From: Pontibacter roseus DSM 17521
Lineage (GTDB): Bacteria; Bacteroidota; Bacteroidia; Cytophagales; Hymenobacteraceae
NCBI RefSeq assembly: GCF_000373265.1
Contig: NZ_KB890769.1
Location: 113,302 to 177,301 of the forward strand
Direction of reading: 5' to 3'
DNA: 64,000 nt
Shown here: one piece after another, positions 1 through 10,045 of the stretch
Numbering within the stretch: position 1 is the first letter of the stretch
How the letters are laid out: every line of letters begins with the position of its first letter
Translations under genes and position numbers: made by a program
Notes under the pieces: generated by a model
What the model saw: only the letters and a program-made list of their open reading frames with translations
Told to the model about the DNA's origin: nothing
The model's database searches: none

Positions 1-27
1 CTGTTTGAGTTTGAACTCTTAATAAAA

Positions 28-3000
28 TTACAGCGTCAGTCTCAGGTTAACACCCCAGCTCTTGGTAGATGGCAGTGCACCAAACTCAAAGCCCTGGCTG
101 GCAATATCAGCACCGAAAGCTGTCTCTGGGTCGATGTGCGGAGCGTTAGCATGAATCAGCCACAGGTTGCGGCCAATCAGGTTGATGCTGGCACCTCTCA
201 GTTTCACTCTGCTGGTGATGGACTGTGGCAGGTCGTAACCTACTACCACCTCACGCAGCTTCACGAAGCTACCATCGAACACGTGCGCCTCATGCAGGCC
301 GTACAGACCTTGCCAGTATTGCTGAGCAGGAGTTCTAACCGTGTTTGGCTGGCCGTTAGGACCTACACCTTCAATCAGGAGACCTTCCTCACGTCCTTCC
401 AGTGACTCTTCGAGCACACCGGCATACTGACCAAACATGTGCGTTACAGAGAACACGTCACCGCCTTTTCGCGCGTCAATCAGGAAGTTGAAGTTGAAAC
501 CTTTGTAAGAGAAAGAGTTGCGAACACCACCTGTCCAGTCTGGCACAATGCTGCCCAGTGTTTCAGTTGGACCAACTCTCGGACGGCCTGCAGCGTTCAG
601 CATCAGCCTGCCCTGGTCGTCTCTCAGGTAAGTAGTACCTACCAGTGAACCGAATTTCTCACCTGGTTTTGCCTGAAGGCTCACACCCCAGTACAGACCC
701 AGCTGGTAAGCCTCAAGGCCTTCTGTCAGGGACACCACTTCGTTCTGGATTTTAGCGAAGTTCACCAACACATCCCAAGTGAAGCCACCGGCAGTTTTGA
801 TTGGAGAACCGCCCAACTGCAGTTCCAGACCTTTGTTCGTAATCTCACCGATGTTCACAATCTGGCTAGTGAAGCCGGATGCGCCTGAGCGGGTAACGTT
901 CACAATCTGGTCAGTGGTGCTCTTGTCGAAGTAAGTAAGGTCCACATAGGCTCTGTCCTGCAGGAAGCGCAGGTCTGTACCCACCTCAAAAGAGGTTGTC
1001 TGCTCAGGCTTCAGGTTAGCGTTAGCCAGTGTGTTTGTGTAAGACAGGTTCGGACGGCCATCCCATGGGTCGAAGGCACCAAAAGTACCAGCGGTTCTGT
1101 ATGGGTCAGTGTCGTTACCTACCTGTGCCCAGCTCGCTCTCAACTTACCGTAAGACAGTACATTGGAGTTCAGGCCGAATGCATCTGTAAACACCAAGCT
1201 GGTAGATACTGATGGGTAGAAGAAGGAGTTGTTAGCCTTTGGCAAAGAAGAAGACCAGTCGTTACGGGCAGTCACGTCCACAAAGAAGAAGTCTTTGAAG
1301 CCGAACGTACCAGTACCGTACAAGCTGTTCACCTCTTTCTGGCTTCTGTAGTTCTCTGGCGATGGGTTGCCCTTCGAGTTAGAGATGTTGTAGATGCCAG
1401 GAACGGCAAGAGCGCGTACCAGCACATCGTTCATTCTGTAAGTGTTGCGACGGTTGTTACCACCAAATGAAGCTGCTATCGAGATGTCGCTTGTGATGTC
1501 TTTGTTGGCACCCAGCAAGAAGTCGAAGTTGGTCTCATTGCGGTACAGGCTCTGCTCGTAGAAGCTGCCTTCTGGATAGTCGATTGTGTTCACGGCCCAG
1601 ATACGCTTGCGGTCGTCTGTGTAGAAGTCGCTACCGCCACGCACCATCAGGTTCAACCAATCAGTGAAGTTATACTTCAAAGAGGCGTTACCAATAATAC
1701 GGTCACGCTGGTTGGAGTTCAGGTTCTCGTTTACAATCCAGTATGGGTTGTTGTGGTAGTTGTAATTCCAGTTGTACTGGGTACCGTCGGCGTTCTTGTA
1801 GTTCTTCAGTCGCTCGATGTCTACCTGACGACCGAACCACACGAACTGCTGCATAACGTTGTCACCGGCGTATCCGTTGGCTGGGCGGTTGTCGCTCGCG
1901 TTCTGAACATAGTTCACGCTGGCGTTGGCGCTCAGTTTAGGGCTCAGCTGCATACCTGCGTTCAGGCCTACAGAGTAGCGGCGCAGGTCAGTGTTTGGCA
2001 CGATACCAGTCTGGTCAATGCTACCCAAAGACAAACGGATGTTCGCTTTCTCGGAGCCAGCTGTTATACCTACGTTGGTGTTGTGCGTGATACCTGTTTC
2101 GAAGAAGTTCTTCACGTTGTCAGGGTGTGCTTGCCAAGGGCCGCTTCCGAAGAACTGGTTCTTGGTGCTGCCGTCCAGGCGAGGGCCCCAGCTTTCATCC
2201 ACACCGTCCTGGTCACCGCCACCGGCACCGTCTACGTATTCGAACACGCCGTTGTAGCCCTGGCCATACTCGTTCTGGTAGTCAGGCAAGCGAAGCGGTG
2301 TGTCAAACGTGGTGCTGTGGTCCAACGTGATGCCCAAGCCTTGTGTTCCTTTACCAGACTTGGTCGTGATGATGATCACACCGTTGGCCGCGCGTGAACC
2401 GTAAAGGGCGGCCGCGTTGGCACCTTTCAGTACAGAGATAGACGCGATGTCGTTCGGGTTGATATCAGAAGCGGCGTTACCGTAGTCAACACCACCGTAA
2501 CCGTCGTTTCCGTTTGTAGAGTTATTGATTGGAACACCGTCCACTACGAAGAGCGGCTGGTTGTCACCAGTCAAAGAGTTGTTGCCACGCAGTGTGATAC
2601 GGGAAGATGCACCTACCGCACCGCTTGAGTTCACAATCTGAACACCGGCTACTTTACCATTCAGGGAGTTCACCACGTTGGTCTCACGGGCTTGGTTGGC
2701 GCTCTCGCCAGACACTTCCTGTATGGCATAACCGAGGGCTTTCTTCTCACGCTCGATACCGAGGGCGGTTACCACCACCTCGCCAAGCTGCTTTGAATCG
2801 ATGCCCATGGCCACGTCAATCGTAGAAGCCGCGCCAATGGCTCTCTCTACCGTGCCGTAGCCTACAAATCTGAATTCGAGGGTGTTGCTGCCTTGCGGCA
2901 CATTGATGGAGTAATTACCATCCGCACCAGTGGCGGTACCCACTGTGGTGCCTTTCACCAACACCGTTACCCCTGGCAAAGGTTGGCTCGTGGTAGCATC

Positions 3001-3093
3001 TGTCACCTTACCGGTGATTGCCCGCACCTGCGCCATGGCCTGCTGCAGCAGGGCGGACACAAGTAACAGGCATAGCATTAGAAGTTTTTTCAT
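28..3093 (-). CDS. SusC/RagA-family TonB-linked outer membrane receptor
   Basis: A 1021-residue outer-membrane receptor of the SusC/RagA family, which imports oligosaccharides or other large nutrients using TonB energy. Residues 1-21 form a signal peptide ending AMA. A carboxypeptidase-regulatory-like domain follows (about 25-105, with the typical LPGVTVLVKGTTVGTATG stretch), then the plug (about 115-240, with PLFVVDGVPINN and the LKGANAAALYGSRAANGVIIITTK signature) and the beta-barrel. Length fits the family. A SusD lipoprotein normally follows and would lie beyond the left edge, since only 27 bases remain after the stop. Its leader shares a 15-nt block with the susC at 10045. It contains only one GGTATA-type word in 3 kb, far fewer than its neighbours. 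The substrate cannot be read from sequence. Confidence 0.95.
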   Translation of the reverse strand: MKKLLMLCLLLVSALLQQAMAQVRAITGKVTDATTSQPLPGVTVLVKGTTVGTATGADGNYSINVPQGSNTLEFRFVGYGTVERAIGAASTIDVAMGIDSKQLGEVVVTALGIEREKKALGYAIQEVSGESANQARETNVVNSLNGKVAGVQIVNSSGAVGASSRITLRGNNSLTGDNQPLFVVDGVPINNSTNGNDGYGGVDYGNAASDINPNDIASISVLKGANAAALYGSRAANGVIIITTKSGKGTQGLGITLDHSTTFDTPLRLPDYQNEYGQGYNGVFEYVDGAGGGDQDGVDESWGPRLDGSTKNQFFGSGPWQAHPDNVKNFFETGITHNTNVGITAGSEKANIRLSLGSIDQTGIVPNTDLRRYSVGLNAGMQLSPKLSANASVNYVQNASDNRPANGYAGDNVMQQFVWFGRQVDIERLKNYKNADGTQYNWNYNYHNNPYWIVNENLNSNQRDRIIGNASLKYNFTDWLNLMVRGGSDFYTDDRKRIWAVNTIDYPEGSFYEQSLYRNETNFDFLLGANKDITSDISIAASFGGNNRRNTYRMNDVLVRALAVPGIYNISNSKGNPSPENYRSQKEVNSLYGTGTFGFKDFFFVDVTARNDWSSSLPKANNSFFYPSVSTSLVFTDAFGLNSNVLSYGKLRASWAQVGNDTDPYRTAGTFGAFDPWDGRPNLSYTNTLANANLKPEQTTSFEVGTDLRFLQDRAYVDLTYFDKSTTDQIVNVTRSGASGFTSQIVNIGEITNKGLELQLGGSPIKTAGGFTWDVLVNFAKIQNEVVSLTEGLEAYQLGLYWGVSLQAKPGEKFGSLVGTTYLRDDQGRLMLNAAGRPRVGPTETLGSIVPDWTGGVRNSFSYKGFNFNFLIDARKGGDVFSVTHMFGQYAGVLEESLEGREEGLLIEGVGPNGQPNTVRTPAQQYWQGLYGLHEAHVFDGSFVKLREVVVGYDLPQSITSRVKLRGASINLIGRNLWLIHANAPHIDPETAFGADIASQGFEFGALPSTKSWGVNLRLTL

Positions 3094-3868
3094 TGCGCTG
3101 TTTGTTTTAGGTAAGTAATAATTGAGTTAAGGTATTGACTTTGCCATCTTGCCTGTACCTGGCTGCAGATGGTGATATGTTTGTTTGAAATCGACTAAGC
3201 GTTTTCTGTCTCTCTTCTTTCACCTCCTTCCCTTGCACGAGTGAGTCAGTACTTGAAACACCTGACTGACAGAACTTTGTATGTGACTTGTTATGGACTA
3301 ACTTGCTGAGCCACATATAGAAACCCACCAGCTTTAAATCAATATCTTTCTGACAAAATGATTGAATCTAGCTTAGAAAAGATAGCACATAATTTAGTCA
3401 AACCTATAGATAAAGCACAGAATAGCTGCCTTAGGTTGAACGCCTAAAAAATGCACTACAAGCCGTGGCTCAAATGCGCCAAAAGCTTATTAGCTGGTTT
3501 AAGAAATTGTTAGCTGAATGCTGATGTGAAGCTGCAATGGATGCGTAATGACTCAATCAGAAGTATAAGTCTTTTCATGTTAATGTTTGTTTAAGGTGAG
3601 ATAAGGTCAATTTTAGGGAATGTTTTCGGTTTTAACAAATATTTAACACTTTTTTTACCATTCGGCTCCTGCTTCACTAGTCTGCTTCTGAAAATATTTG
3701 CCTGCCTTGGCTCCAGCAGTGCCTCTCGAAAAACCTTGCTGTAGGGGCCAAATTTCACAGTATTACCTATATATGAATCTCGTTGGGGATAGTTGCTCCT
3801 TATACGTCAATTGATAAAAAAGGACGAACTCAAGCCAAAGCTTAATGTCACTTTTCTTGTTGGACCTA
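3094..3868. other. 775-bp spacer upstream of susC
   Basis: AT-rich non-coding spacer between the 3' end of the barrel-like gene and the susC start. It should hold the susC promoter. A minus-strand TAnnTTTG-type -7 box is visible at 3399-3406 (CAAACCTA on the plus strand), without a clear -33 partner. A second susC-like leader and start codon, going nowhere, lies at about 3510-3605. No convincing gene is present; the short ORFs here lack any domain. Confidence 0.6.
3510..3605 (-). pseudogene. possible relic of a susC 5' end
   Basis: On the minus strand a CACCTTAAACAAACA leader is followed by ATG (3578) and codons for MKRLILLIES, closely resembling the leader and first codons of the real susC genes at 3093 and 10045. 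The frame stops after about 22 codons. It could be the stump of a deleted susC paralogue, or a chance match in A-rich DNA. Confidence 0.3.
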
Positions 3869-5182
3869 TCACAAATCAAAGACTCTTACTTGGATGCCCA
3901 CCCCGCCGTATATCTGGTTCAGCTCCATCCGGAAGCTTCCATCCACAATATCAGGGAAATAGGAAGTAGCATCGAAGTGGTTCTCGCGGCGGTAGAGTTC
4001 TGCAAAAAGCATCGCCTTATCTGACATAACGTACTTCAATTTGCCTCCATAAGAGTAGGCATACCGGTCGCGGAAGTAGTCGTTGAGCTTGGCTTCGCCA
4101 AAAACCCGGAAAGGCTGCTCCGTGAGAATATCGTAGCTCGTGTAGGAAATCGTGGGCGCCAGCTTCAACTTGCTGTTCAGGCGTATGTCATATTCCGCAA
4201 AAACCGTCATGTTAAAACGGGTATAGGGCCAGTTGCCCTGGTTATTCTGAAACCGACTGGTTGGTGTGCCTGCTTTGTCGAGCCGGGTGGTTAGGTTTTG
4301 CTCCCCTACCTGTGAGAGTTCGTAGCTGCCGCTTCCCCCGATGTAGAAGTTGCGGTAAGAGAAGGCTATACCTAGCTGCGTGTTGAGCGAGGCGAAGTAC
4401 TTGGCCGTGTAGTGGTAGGATTTGTTAGTCTCATCGGAGTCGGGCTTGTCCATCACCCGGAAGAACATGGAGGCATCGCCGGAGCCAGAGGACAGTCCTC
4501 CTATAAAGTGTATGGCGAAACGCTTGGGTGCCAAGTTCTCCTTTTCTGCTACAGGCTTCTGCTCTGGCTGACCTGCTGTGGCCGGCTGTGCTGCGGGCGC
4601 CTGCTGGCCTGGGGTGGTTGGGGGCACATTGGGTATAAGGTTGCGCAGCAGCAGCGTTACCTCTCCCAAACGGTTGTCGTATATCTGCACCTGTCGCTCT
4701 TTCTCCCCGGGCCTGAACTGAAAGGGCTTGCGGTCGTCCAGGAAACTGCCGTTGTTGTTGCTGTCCACGAAGTACACAATCTCCTGGTTCTGCGTCTGTG
4801 CGATGAGCATCACGTTCACCACGCCGACGCTAGGGCGCAGGGGGTTGCGCAGGTACCAGAGCAATGCCACCGTATCGACGTAGCCAGACATATCAGGCAG
4901 TGCCACAGGTATGGCAGTTGCCGGAATACGGTGCTGTGGAAATGCCTTCACCAAGGGCGTGGTGTCTACGGTCCTGCCCCGGGTAATCTTGGTCATCCTG
5001 ACAGGCACGGCTGTGGAATCGGTGGAGGAGTTGTAGGCCTCATTGAAGAGCTTGCTGGTGGCTGAGGAGTACTGGTCGCCCCCAATGGGGTATAGGATTT
5101 GCGCGGTTGCGGTTCCTGCGCTCAGGAGAAGCAAGGCAGCAGGCAGTACAAAAAGCGCCAAGCGCTGTAGATGTTTTTTCAT
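3869..5182 (-). CDS. secreted protein with predicted C-terminal beta-barrel, unknown function
   Basis: 437 residues, not recognised as a named family. Residues 1-27 are a clear signal peptide ending TATA/Q. The N-terminal half (about 30-190) is a soluble region with a calcium-loop-like DSNNNGSFLDD at 140-150. A Pro/Ala/Gln-rich linker follows (about 195-225). The rest has the alternating aromatic pattern of outer-membrane strands and ends VRVFDL, so a surface-exposed barrel is likely. It lies on the same strand as the two SusC loci but is separated from each by spacers, so it is probably its own transcription unit. A structural or sensing role is possible; no enzyme motif is seen. Confidence 0.8.
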   Translation of the reverse strand: MKKHLQRLALFVLPAALLLLSAGTATAQILYPIGGDQYSSATSKLFNEAYNSSTDSTAVPVRMTKITRGRTVDTTPLVKAFPQHRIPATAIPVALPDMSGYVDTVALLWYLRNPLRPSVGVVNVMLIAQTQNQEIVYFVDSNNNGSFLDDRKPFQFRPGEKERQVQIYDNRLGEVTLLLRNLIPNVPPTTPGQQAPAAQPATAGQPEQKPVAEKENLAPKRFAIHFIGGLSSGSGDASMFFRVMDKPDSDETNKSYHYTAKYFASLNTQLGIAFSYRNFYIGGSGSYELSQVGEQNLTTRLDKAGTPTSRFQNNQGNWPYTRFNMTVFAEYDIRLNSKLKLAPTISYTSYDILTEQPFRVFGEAKLNDYFRDRYAYSYGGKLKYVMSDKAMLFAELYRRENHFDATSYFPDIVDGSFRMELNQIYGGVGIQVRVFDL

Positions 5183-5328
5183 AGACTAAGGAAAGATTCA
5201 CGAATGCTATACCTAAGCTACAAAAAAATCTACAGGAAAATCAATAAACGCAACAATTAAAAAATCGCTATTCTTTATAAACGCGTTAACCTAGGCTCTT
5301 CAACTTGGAAGCCAGCCCACCTGAAAAG

Positions 5329-5360
5329 GAAAATGCCCCCGGACCCCGGGGGCATTTTCG
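5329..5360 (-). terminator. terminator after susD
   Basis: Inverted repeat AAAATGCCCCC (5330-5340) with GGGGGCATTTT (5348-5358). On the minus strand it is followed by a short T run. It sits 43 bases after the susD stop. Confidence 0.75.
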
Positions 5361-5402
5361 GCAGAAAACTACTATCAAGTTTGTCTTTCGGGGCAGGGCG
5401 AT

Positions 5403-6824
5403 TTACCGCACATCCCAGAACAGCTTCGTCGAGCTTTCGTCGCCGCCAATGGCTGCGGCAGCTGCGCCACGGTTATTTGGGTTCAGCGTCTGCTCGTTCA
5501 CAGGGTAAATCAGCCTGGTTGGTACAATCAAGCCTTCTACCGGAGGTGTCAGGGTTGGGGCATCCAATCTTCGCCAAGTCAGCCAAGCTTCGTAACCCCG
5601 GTTGAAGAAGGCTATCCAGGCTTGCCGGCCAATCTTCTGTCGCCAGTCGCCGGGGGCTGTTGCGTAATTCACGCCAGGCTGGGCCAGGTATGCGTCAGCC
5701 TCGGCCTCTGTTCCTCCCCAGTACAGGATGGATGCCCTGATGGCGGCATTGTAATGCTCTGCAGCTGGCTCTGCAATAAAGCCGCGTTCGGCAGCCTCTG
5801 CCAGCAGGAACTCTACTTCAGCGTAGTCTAACAATACACCGGGGAAATCAAGCTGCGAAATCTTCTCACTAACCGTAGAGTTTGTTGAGAAACTGTTCGA
5901 GAAGCCGACTCGGCCTCCTACGTACGCTCCGTTGACACTCGTAAAGTACTGCGGCCTTCTGGGGTCGTTCAACTCATTCATCAAATTGACCAGTGTGCTG
6001 GCCGCAATGAAGTCCTGCCTTCTGGAAAGGGCACCATAAACGTTGTCGGAGATGGGGTTGTTGTTCGGGGTGGCAGCCGTGTAGGGGAATATGGCGTTGT
6101 CGTCATTGCTCTCGAACACGTTGGGCGCTGCTTCTGTCACCAGTGTTCTGGCTCTGGCTTCATCCACATCGGCAATCACCATGGCCAGCCGCAGTTTCAG
6201 GGAATTGCCGAACTTCACCCATTGCCCCATGTCTCCGTTATAGAGCACATCTCCGTCTCCAAACCCAGGTGCTTCGGTGTTGATTAGGCCGAGTGCTCTG
6301 TCCAGGCGCTCCAGGATGTCGTTGTAAATCGCCTGGTCATCGTCATACACCGGCTGGGTATTGGTCGGGTCAAGGGCCTCTGTGTAGGGGACATCACCAA
6401 AGGTAGTCACCAGAACAGACCAGGCGTATACCTCCATGATTTCAATCTGGGCTAGCTGGTTGTTTCTCAGCGTCTCATTGATTGTCTCGTCCGCCTGCAA
6501 TATCCGTTTGGCCTCGTTCAGGTCGGCCAGCACGTCGCGGTACAGCGCATTCCAGAAGTTCTGCGGAATCAGACGGCCGGTCATGTTATACCGGGGCTCC
6601 TCCACGTACTGCGTCGTGGCCCAATGCTGCACATACAGCCTGATGTTGTTCGTGTTCACGTTCGGCGTGGTCAGCACATCCGTCAGGTTTAGCAAGGCAC
6701 TGGTGAACAAGGTAGCGGGCGGGACGTCTGTCGCTCGCTTCGTGTCGATGTTATATTCATCCAGGTCGTCTACGCACGCTGCCATAAACACCAGCGAGAA
6801 TAGGCATATGATAAGTTTCTTCAT
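5403..6824 (-). CDS. SusD/RagB-family nutrient-binding lipoprotein
   Basis: 473-residue surface lipoprotein that caps the SusC barrel and captures substrate. The lipobox MAAC places the lipidated cysteine at residue 17, followed by acidic residues (VDDLDE) typical of surface export in Bacteroidota. The body has the TPR-like helical pattern of the SusD-like_2 type, including the conserved-looking region around LLDYAEVEFLLAEAAERG. It begins 11 bases after the upstream susC, so the two are co-transcribed, and a strong terminator follows. No glycoside hydrolase, protease or sigma/anti-sigma pair is adjacent, so the nutrient is not predictable. Confidence 0.93.
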   Translation of the reverse strand: MKKLIICLFSLVFMAACVDDLDEYNIDTKRATDVPPATLFTSALLNLTDVLTTPNVNTNNIRLYVQHWATTQYVEEPRYNMTGRLIPQNFWNALYRDVLADLNEAKRILQADETINETLRNNQLAQIEIMEVYAWSVLVTTFGDVPYTEALDPTNTQPVYDDDQAIYNDILERLDRALGLINTEAPGFGDGDVLYNGDMGQWVKFGNSLKLRLAMVIADVDEARARTLVTEAAPNVFESNDDNAIFPYTAATPNNNPISDNVYGALSRRQDFIAASTLVNLMNELNDPRRPQYFTSVNGAYVGGRVGFSNSFSTNSTVSEKISQLDFPGVLLDYAEVEFLLAEAAERGFIAEPAAEHYNAAIRASILYWGGTEAEADAYLAQPGVNYATAPGDWRQKIGRQAWIAFFNRGYEAWLTWRRLDAPTLTPPVEGLIVPTRLIYPVNEQTLNPNNRGAAAAAIGGDESSTKLFWDVR

Positions 6825-6835
6825 CTCTTGATAGT

Positions 6836-9800
6836 TTAGAAATTAAATCTAACGTTAAATCCGTAGGTTCTGAAAGCCGGGTAAGCTCCTGACTGGTAAC
6901 CTCTGGCGGCGTTGCCTGAGCTCAGACCTTCTTCCGGGTCTGAAAACTCCATGTTCTTGTGGATAATCCACAGGTTGCGGCCAATCAGCTGCAGGTCAAC
7001 CCCTTTTATGAAGCCGATGTTCTCAAGCAGGGCCTGTGGCAGCGCATAGGAAAGAGCTACCTCTCTCAGCTTCACGAAGCTACCATCGAACACATACATC
7101 GCCCGTGGCGCCTCTATACCGCCAGCGGCATATCCAAAGGGTGTGTTGCCGTTGCCGTCGAGGTTCTCTGCGTATACGTCGTTGCGGCTTCCGTCCTCTT
7201 TCACGCCGGGCAGCAGTATGCCACCGCCTTGATCTACCGGGAGACGGGACGGGTTGCCTTTGTCGTTCAACCCCGCAGAGTTCGGATAAAGGCCTGTCGC
7301 CTCACCATACCACTGGTCAAGGGAGAATATATCGCCGCCGTGGCGAACATCGATTAGGAAGCCCAGCGACACACCTTTGAAGCTGATGGTGTTGTTCACA
7401 CCGCCGGTCCAATCTGGGTTCGGGTCACCGATGATATCGGAGGCATTGCCTGAGTTCAGGTAGTAACCATCTGCGTTAACGGTCTTTTCTCCGTTGGTAT
7501 ACACAAAGTCAGTGCCTCTGATTACACCGAACGGATGGCCTACTGCTGCGTTGAGCGACACACCACCCTGGAACGTGGCCAAGGGGATGTTCTGTACATC
7601 CTGGTACAAACTTATTACCTCATTGCGGTTGCGGGCAAAGTTTATGTTGATGTTCCAGGTGAAGTCCCCTGCCTGTATCGGCGTGGCAAAGGCGGCCACC
7701 TCAAATCCCTTGTTCTCCACTTCACCCGCGTTCACCCACTGGGCTGTGTAGCCGGTGGCACCGGTAGTAGACACGTTGATAATCTGGTCAACTGTGCTGG
7801 AACGGTAGTAAGTGAAGTCAAACCCGAACAGGTTGTTGAAGAAGTCCGCCTCCACACCTGCCTCAAAGCTCTTGGTTCTCTCCGGCTTCAGGTTCTCGTT
7901 GTTTTTGGTGTTCGGCAGCGAGAAGATAGGAACCGAACCTAAGCCTGTTGGCTGGGTGTACACATCGAATATACTCAATGGCTGCGCACTGTTGCCTACC
8001 TCGGCGTAGTTCACCCGGAGCTTGCCCCCTGACAGCCACGGCACCTGAAGCAGGTTGGAAAACACCACGTTACCCGCTATGGAAGGATAGAAATAAGAGT
8101 TATCCTCTTCTGGCAGAGTGGTGGATTTATCGCGGCGTGCCGAGAGCTCCAGGAAATAAGTCTCCCGGAAGCCGATGTTCGCGTTCGCAAAGATACCGTC
8201 TACTCCTTGGCGTTCAAAGTTTTCAATCGGAGCCTGGATAGGGTTAGTCGTGTTTGACAGGGCATACAACCTAGGTATAACGAGACCACCGTTCGTGCTA
8301 GCCCTGATGTCACGTAAACGGCTTCTGTTGAGGTTGGTACCTATCAAACCGTTCAGGCTGATTTCCTCCGTGATGTTCCTGTTGAAGTTCAGGAAGAGGT
8401 CGTAGTTGGTCTCGTTGAACTCCTTGTCATACCGCTCGTACTCACTCACGTCGGCACTTCCTATGGCCACCCGCTCCTCCTGCAAGTCGGTGGTGGTGTT
8501 GTAGGTGACCCTGCCAAACAGGTTCAGCCAGTCGGTGAACTTATAAGTGGCAGACGCATATCCGTAGAAGTTGTCCCTGGCGTCGTTGGAGTAGTTCTCG
8601 AACCTGGTCCAGTAGGGGTTGTCGGAGTAGATAGGGGCCGTGTTATCAGCGTTCCAGTTCCAGGTGATGTTCTGGCGGTTCCTGAAGTAAGCCTCTTCCT
8701 GCTCTTTTATGTCTACGTTGGTCTGCCACCACTGCCTGAACTGCTGGTTGGGGTTACGGCCGTTATAACCGGTTCCATATCGGCCAACACCTACCGTGCG
8801 GGCATAGTTAGCAGAAGCACTCACAGATATTTTCTCGGTTGCATCATAGGTGCCCGTGAAGTTGAACAGGTCCTTATCCAGTGTGGAATTGGGCAGGTTG
8901 CCTTTGATGTCGTTTCGGGTATAGGCCAACTTGACGGTGGTCTTGTCCCCGCCTCCGCTTATGATGATGCTTTGGTTGGAGTTGACGCCAGTTTCATAGA
9001 AGTCGCGCGGGTCATTCTCGGCGGCCACCCAGGGTCTGGTTCTTCCAAAGTTCGGGTGGAGCGGGTCAATGGCATCCCATTGGTATACCTGCAGGTTCGG
9101 GTCGAACCGTGGGCCGTAGGAGGCATCATCCTGAAAGAGCACCACGGGTGCCACTCCGCTGCCTAAATCCTGGGGTGGACGGAACTCCTGCGAATAGCCT
9201 GCCCCGTACTCTTTCTGGTAATCCACATACGTGCTCCTGTCCATGGTGCTCCAAGTGACACCGCTGTTGACGCTGACGTTCAGGCTGTTCTTGGCACCTT
9301 TCTTAGTGGTGATCATAATCACGCCGTTGGCTGCGCGCGAACCGTAAAGCGCGGTGGCGGCGGCGCCTTTCAGCACGTTCACGGATTCAATGTTGTCCGG
9401 GTTCAAGTCAGCAGCGGCGTTGCCAAAGTCGGTACCTACCCTACCAGACTGTTGGTCAGCCGTGTTGGTGTTGGCGTTACTTACGGGCACACCGTCAATC
9501 ACGAACAGTGCCTGGTTGTTTCCGGTAATGGATTTGTAACCCCGTATGATGACGTTCGTGGACCCGCCCATGGTGTTGTTGGAGCGTATGTCAAGGCCCG
9601 CCACTTTTCCGGACAGCGTGTTCACAAAGTCGGCGCTTCTGGTACGGGTAATCTCCTCCCCGCTCACCTGCTGGGCCGAGTAGGCCAGTTCGTTTTTGTT
9701 ACGCTCTATGCCCAGGGCGGTCACCACCACCTCGCTCAGTTGCTCTGTGGCAAGTGGAAGGCTGACGTCGATTGTGGTGGAAGTGCCGATTGGCCGTTCT

Positions 9801-10045
9801 GTGGTCTGATAGCCGATGAACCGGAACTCCAGTGTGGTGGCATCGTCTGGCACGGTAAGGGAGTAGTTGCCTTCGGCGCCGGTAGCGGTACCCACAGTTG
9901 TTCCTTTGACCAGGACCGCTACCCCTGGCAAAGGCTGATTCGTGGAAGCATCTATTACCCTGCCGGTAATGACCCTTCCCTGAGCCAGTACCTGCAGTTG
10001 CAGTGCAAACACTAGTAAGAGGCTCAATGTTAAAAGTTTCCTCAT
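6836..10045 (-). CDS. SusC/RagA-family TonB-linked outer membrane receptor
   Basis: 1069-residue TonB-dependent receptor and partner of the downstream SusD. It has a signal peptide to about residue 21 (VLAQ), a carboxypeptidase-like regulatory domain (about 24-105), a plug domain with ALFVIDGVPVSN and the LKGAAATALYGSRAANGVIMITTKKG signature, then a long barrel ending in the C-terminal phenylalanine expected for BAM insertion (VRFNF). The N-terminus is close to the receptor at 28-3093, suggesting duplication and divergence. A leader block ACTCACCTAAAACAA just before the ATG is shared with that paralogue. Three palindromes lie upstream at 10112-10215. Confidence 0.95.
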   Translation of the reverse strand: MRKLLTLSLLLVFALQLQVLAQGRVITGRVIDASTNQPLPGVAVLVKGTTVGTATGAEGNYSLTVPDDATTLEFRFIGYQTTERPIGTSTTIDVSLPLATEQLSEVVVTALGIERNKNELAYSAQQVSGEEITRTRSADFVNTLSGKVAGLDIRSNNTMGGSTNVIIRGYKSITGNNQALFVIDGVPVSNANTNTADQQSGRVGTDFGNAAADLNPDNIESVNVLKGAAATALYGSRAANGVIMITTKKGAKNSLNVSVNSGVTWSTMDRSTYVDYQKEYGAGYSQEFRPPQDLGSGVAPVVLFQDDASYGPRFDPNLQVYQWDAIDPLHPNFGRTRPWVAAENDPRDFYETGVNSNQSIIISGGGDKTTVKLAYTRNDIKGNLPNSTLDKDLFNFTGTYDATEKISVSASANYARTVGVGRYGTGYNGRNPNQQFRQWWQTNVDIKEQEEAYFRNRQNITWNWNADNTAPIYSDNPYWTRFENYSNDARDNFYGYASATYKFTDWLNLFGRVTYNTTTDLQEERVAIGSADVSEYERYDKEFNETNYDLFLNFNRNITEEISLNGLIGTNLNRSRLRDIRASTNGGLVIPRLYALSNTTNPIQAPIENFERQGVDGIFANANIGFRETYFLELSARRDKSTTLPEEDNSYFYPSIAGNVVFSNLLQVPWLSGGKLRVNYAEVGNSAQPLSIFDVYTQPTGLGSVPIFSLPNTKNNENLKPERTKSFEAGVEADFFNNLFGFDFTYYRSSTVDQIINVSTTGATGYTAQWVNAGEVENKGFEVAAFATPIQAGDFTWNININFARNRNEVISLYQDVQNIPLATFQGGVSLNAAVGHPFGVIRGTDFVYTNGEKTVNADGYYLNSGNASDIIGDPNPDWTGGVNNTISFKGVSLGFLIDVRHGGDIFSLDQWYGEATGLYPNSAGLNDKGNPSRLPVDQGGGILLPGVKEDGSRNDVYAENLDGNGNTPFGYAAGGIEAPRAMYVFDGSFVKLREVALSYALPQALLENIGFIKGVDLQLIGRNLWIIHKNMEFSDPEEGLSSGNAARGYQSGAYPAFRTYGFNVRFNF

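Noticed and set aside
3107..3328. 73-codon ORF upstream of susC
   Set aside because: It lies in the AT-rich leader region with no homology features, and overlaps the susC leader.
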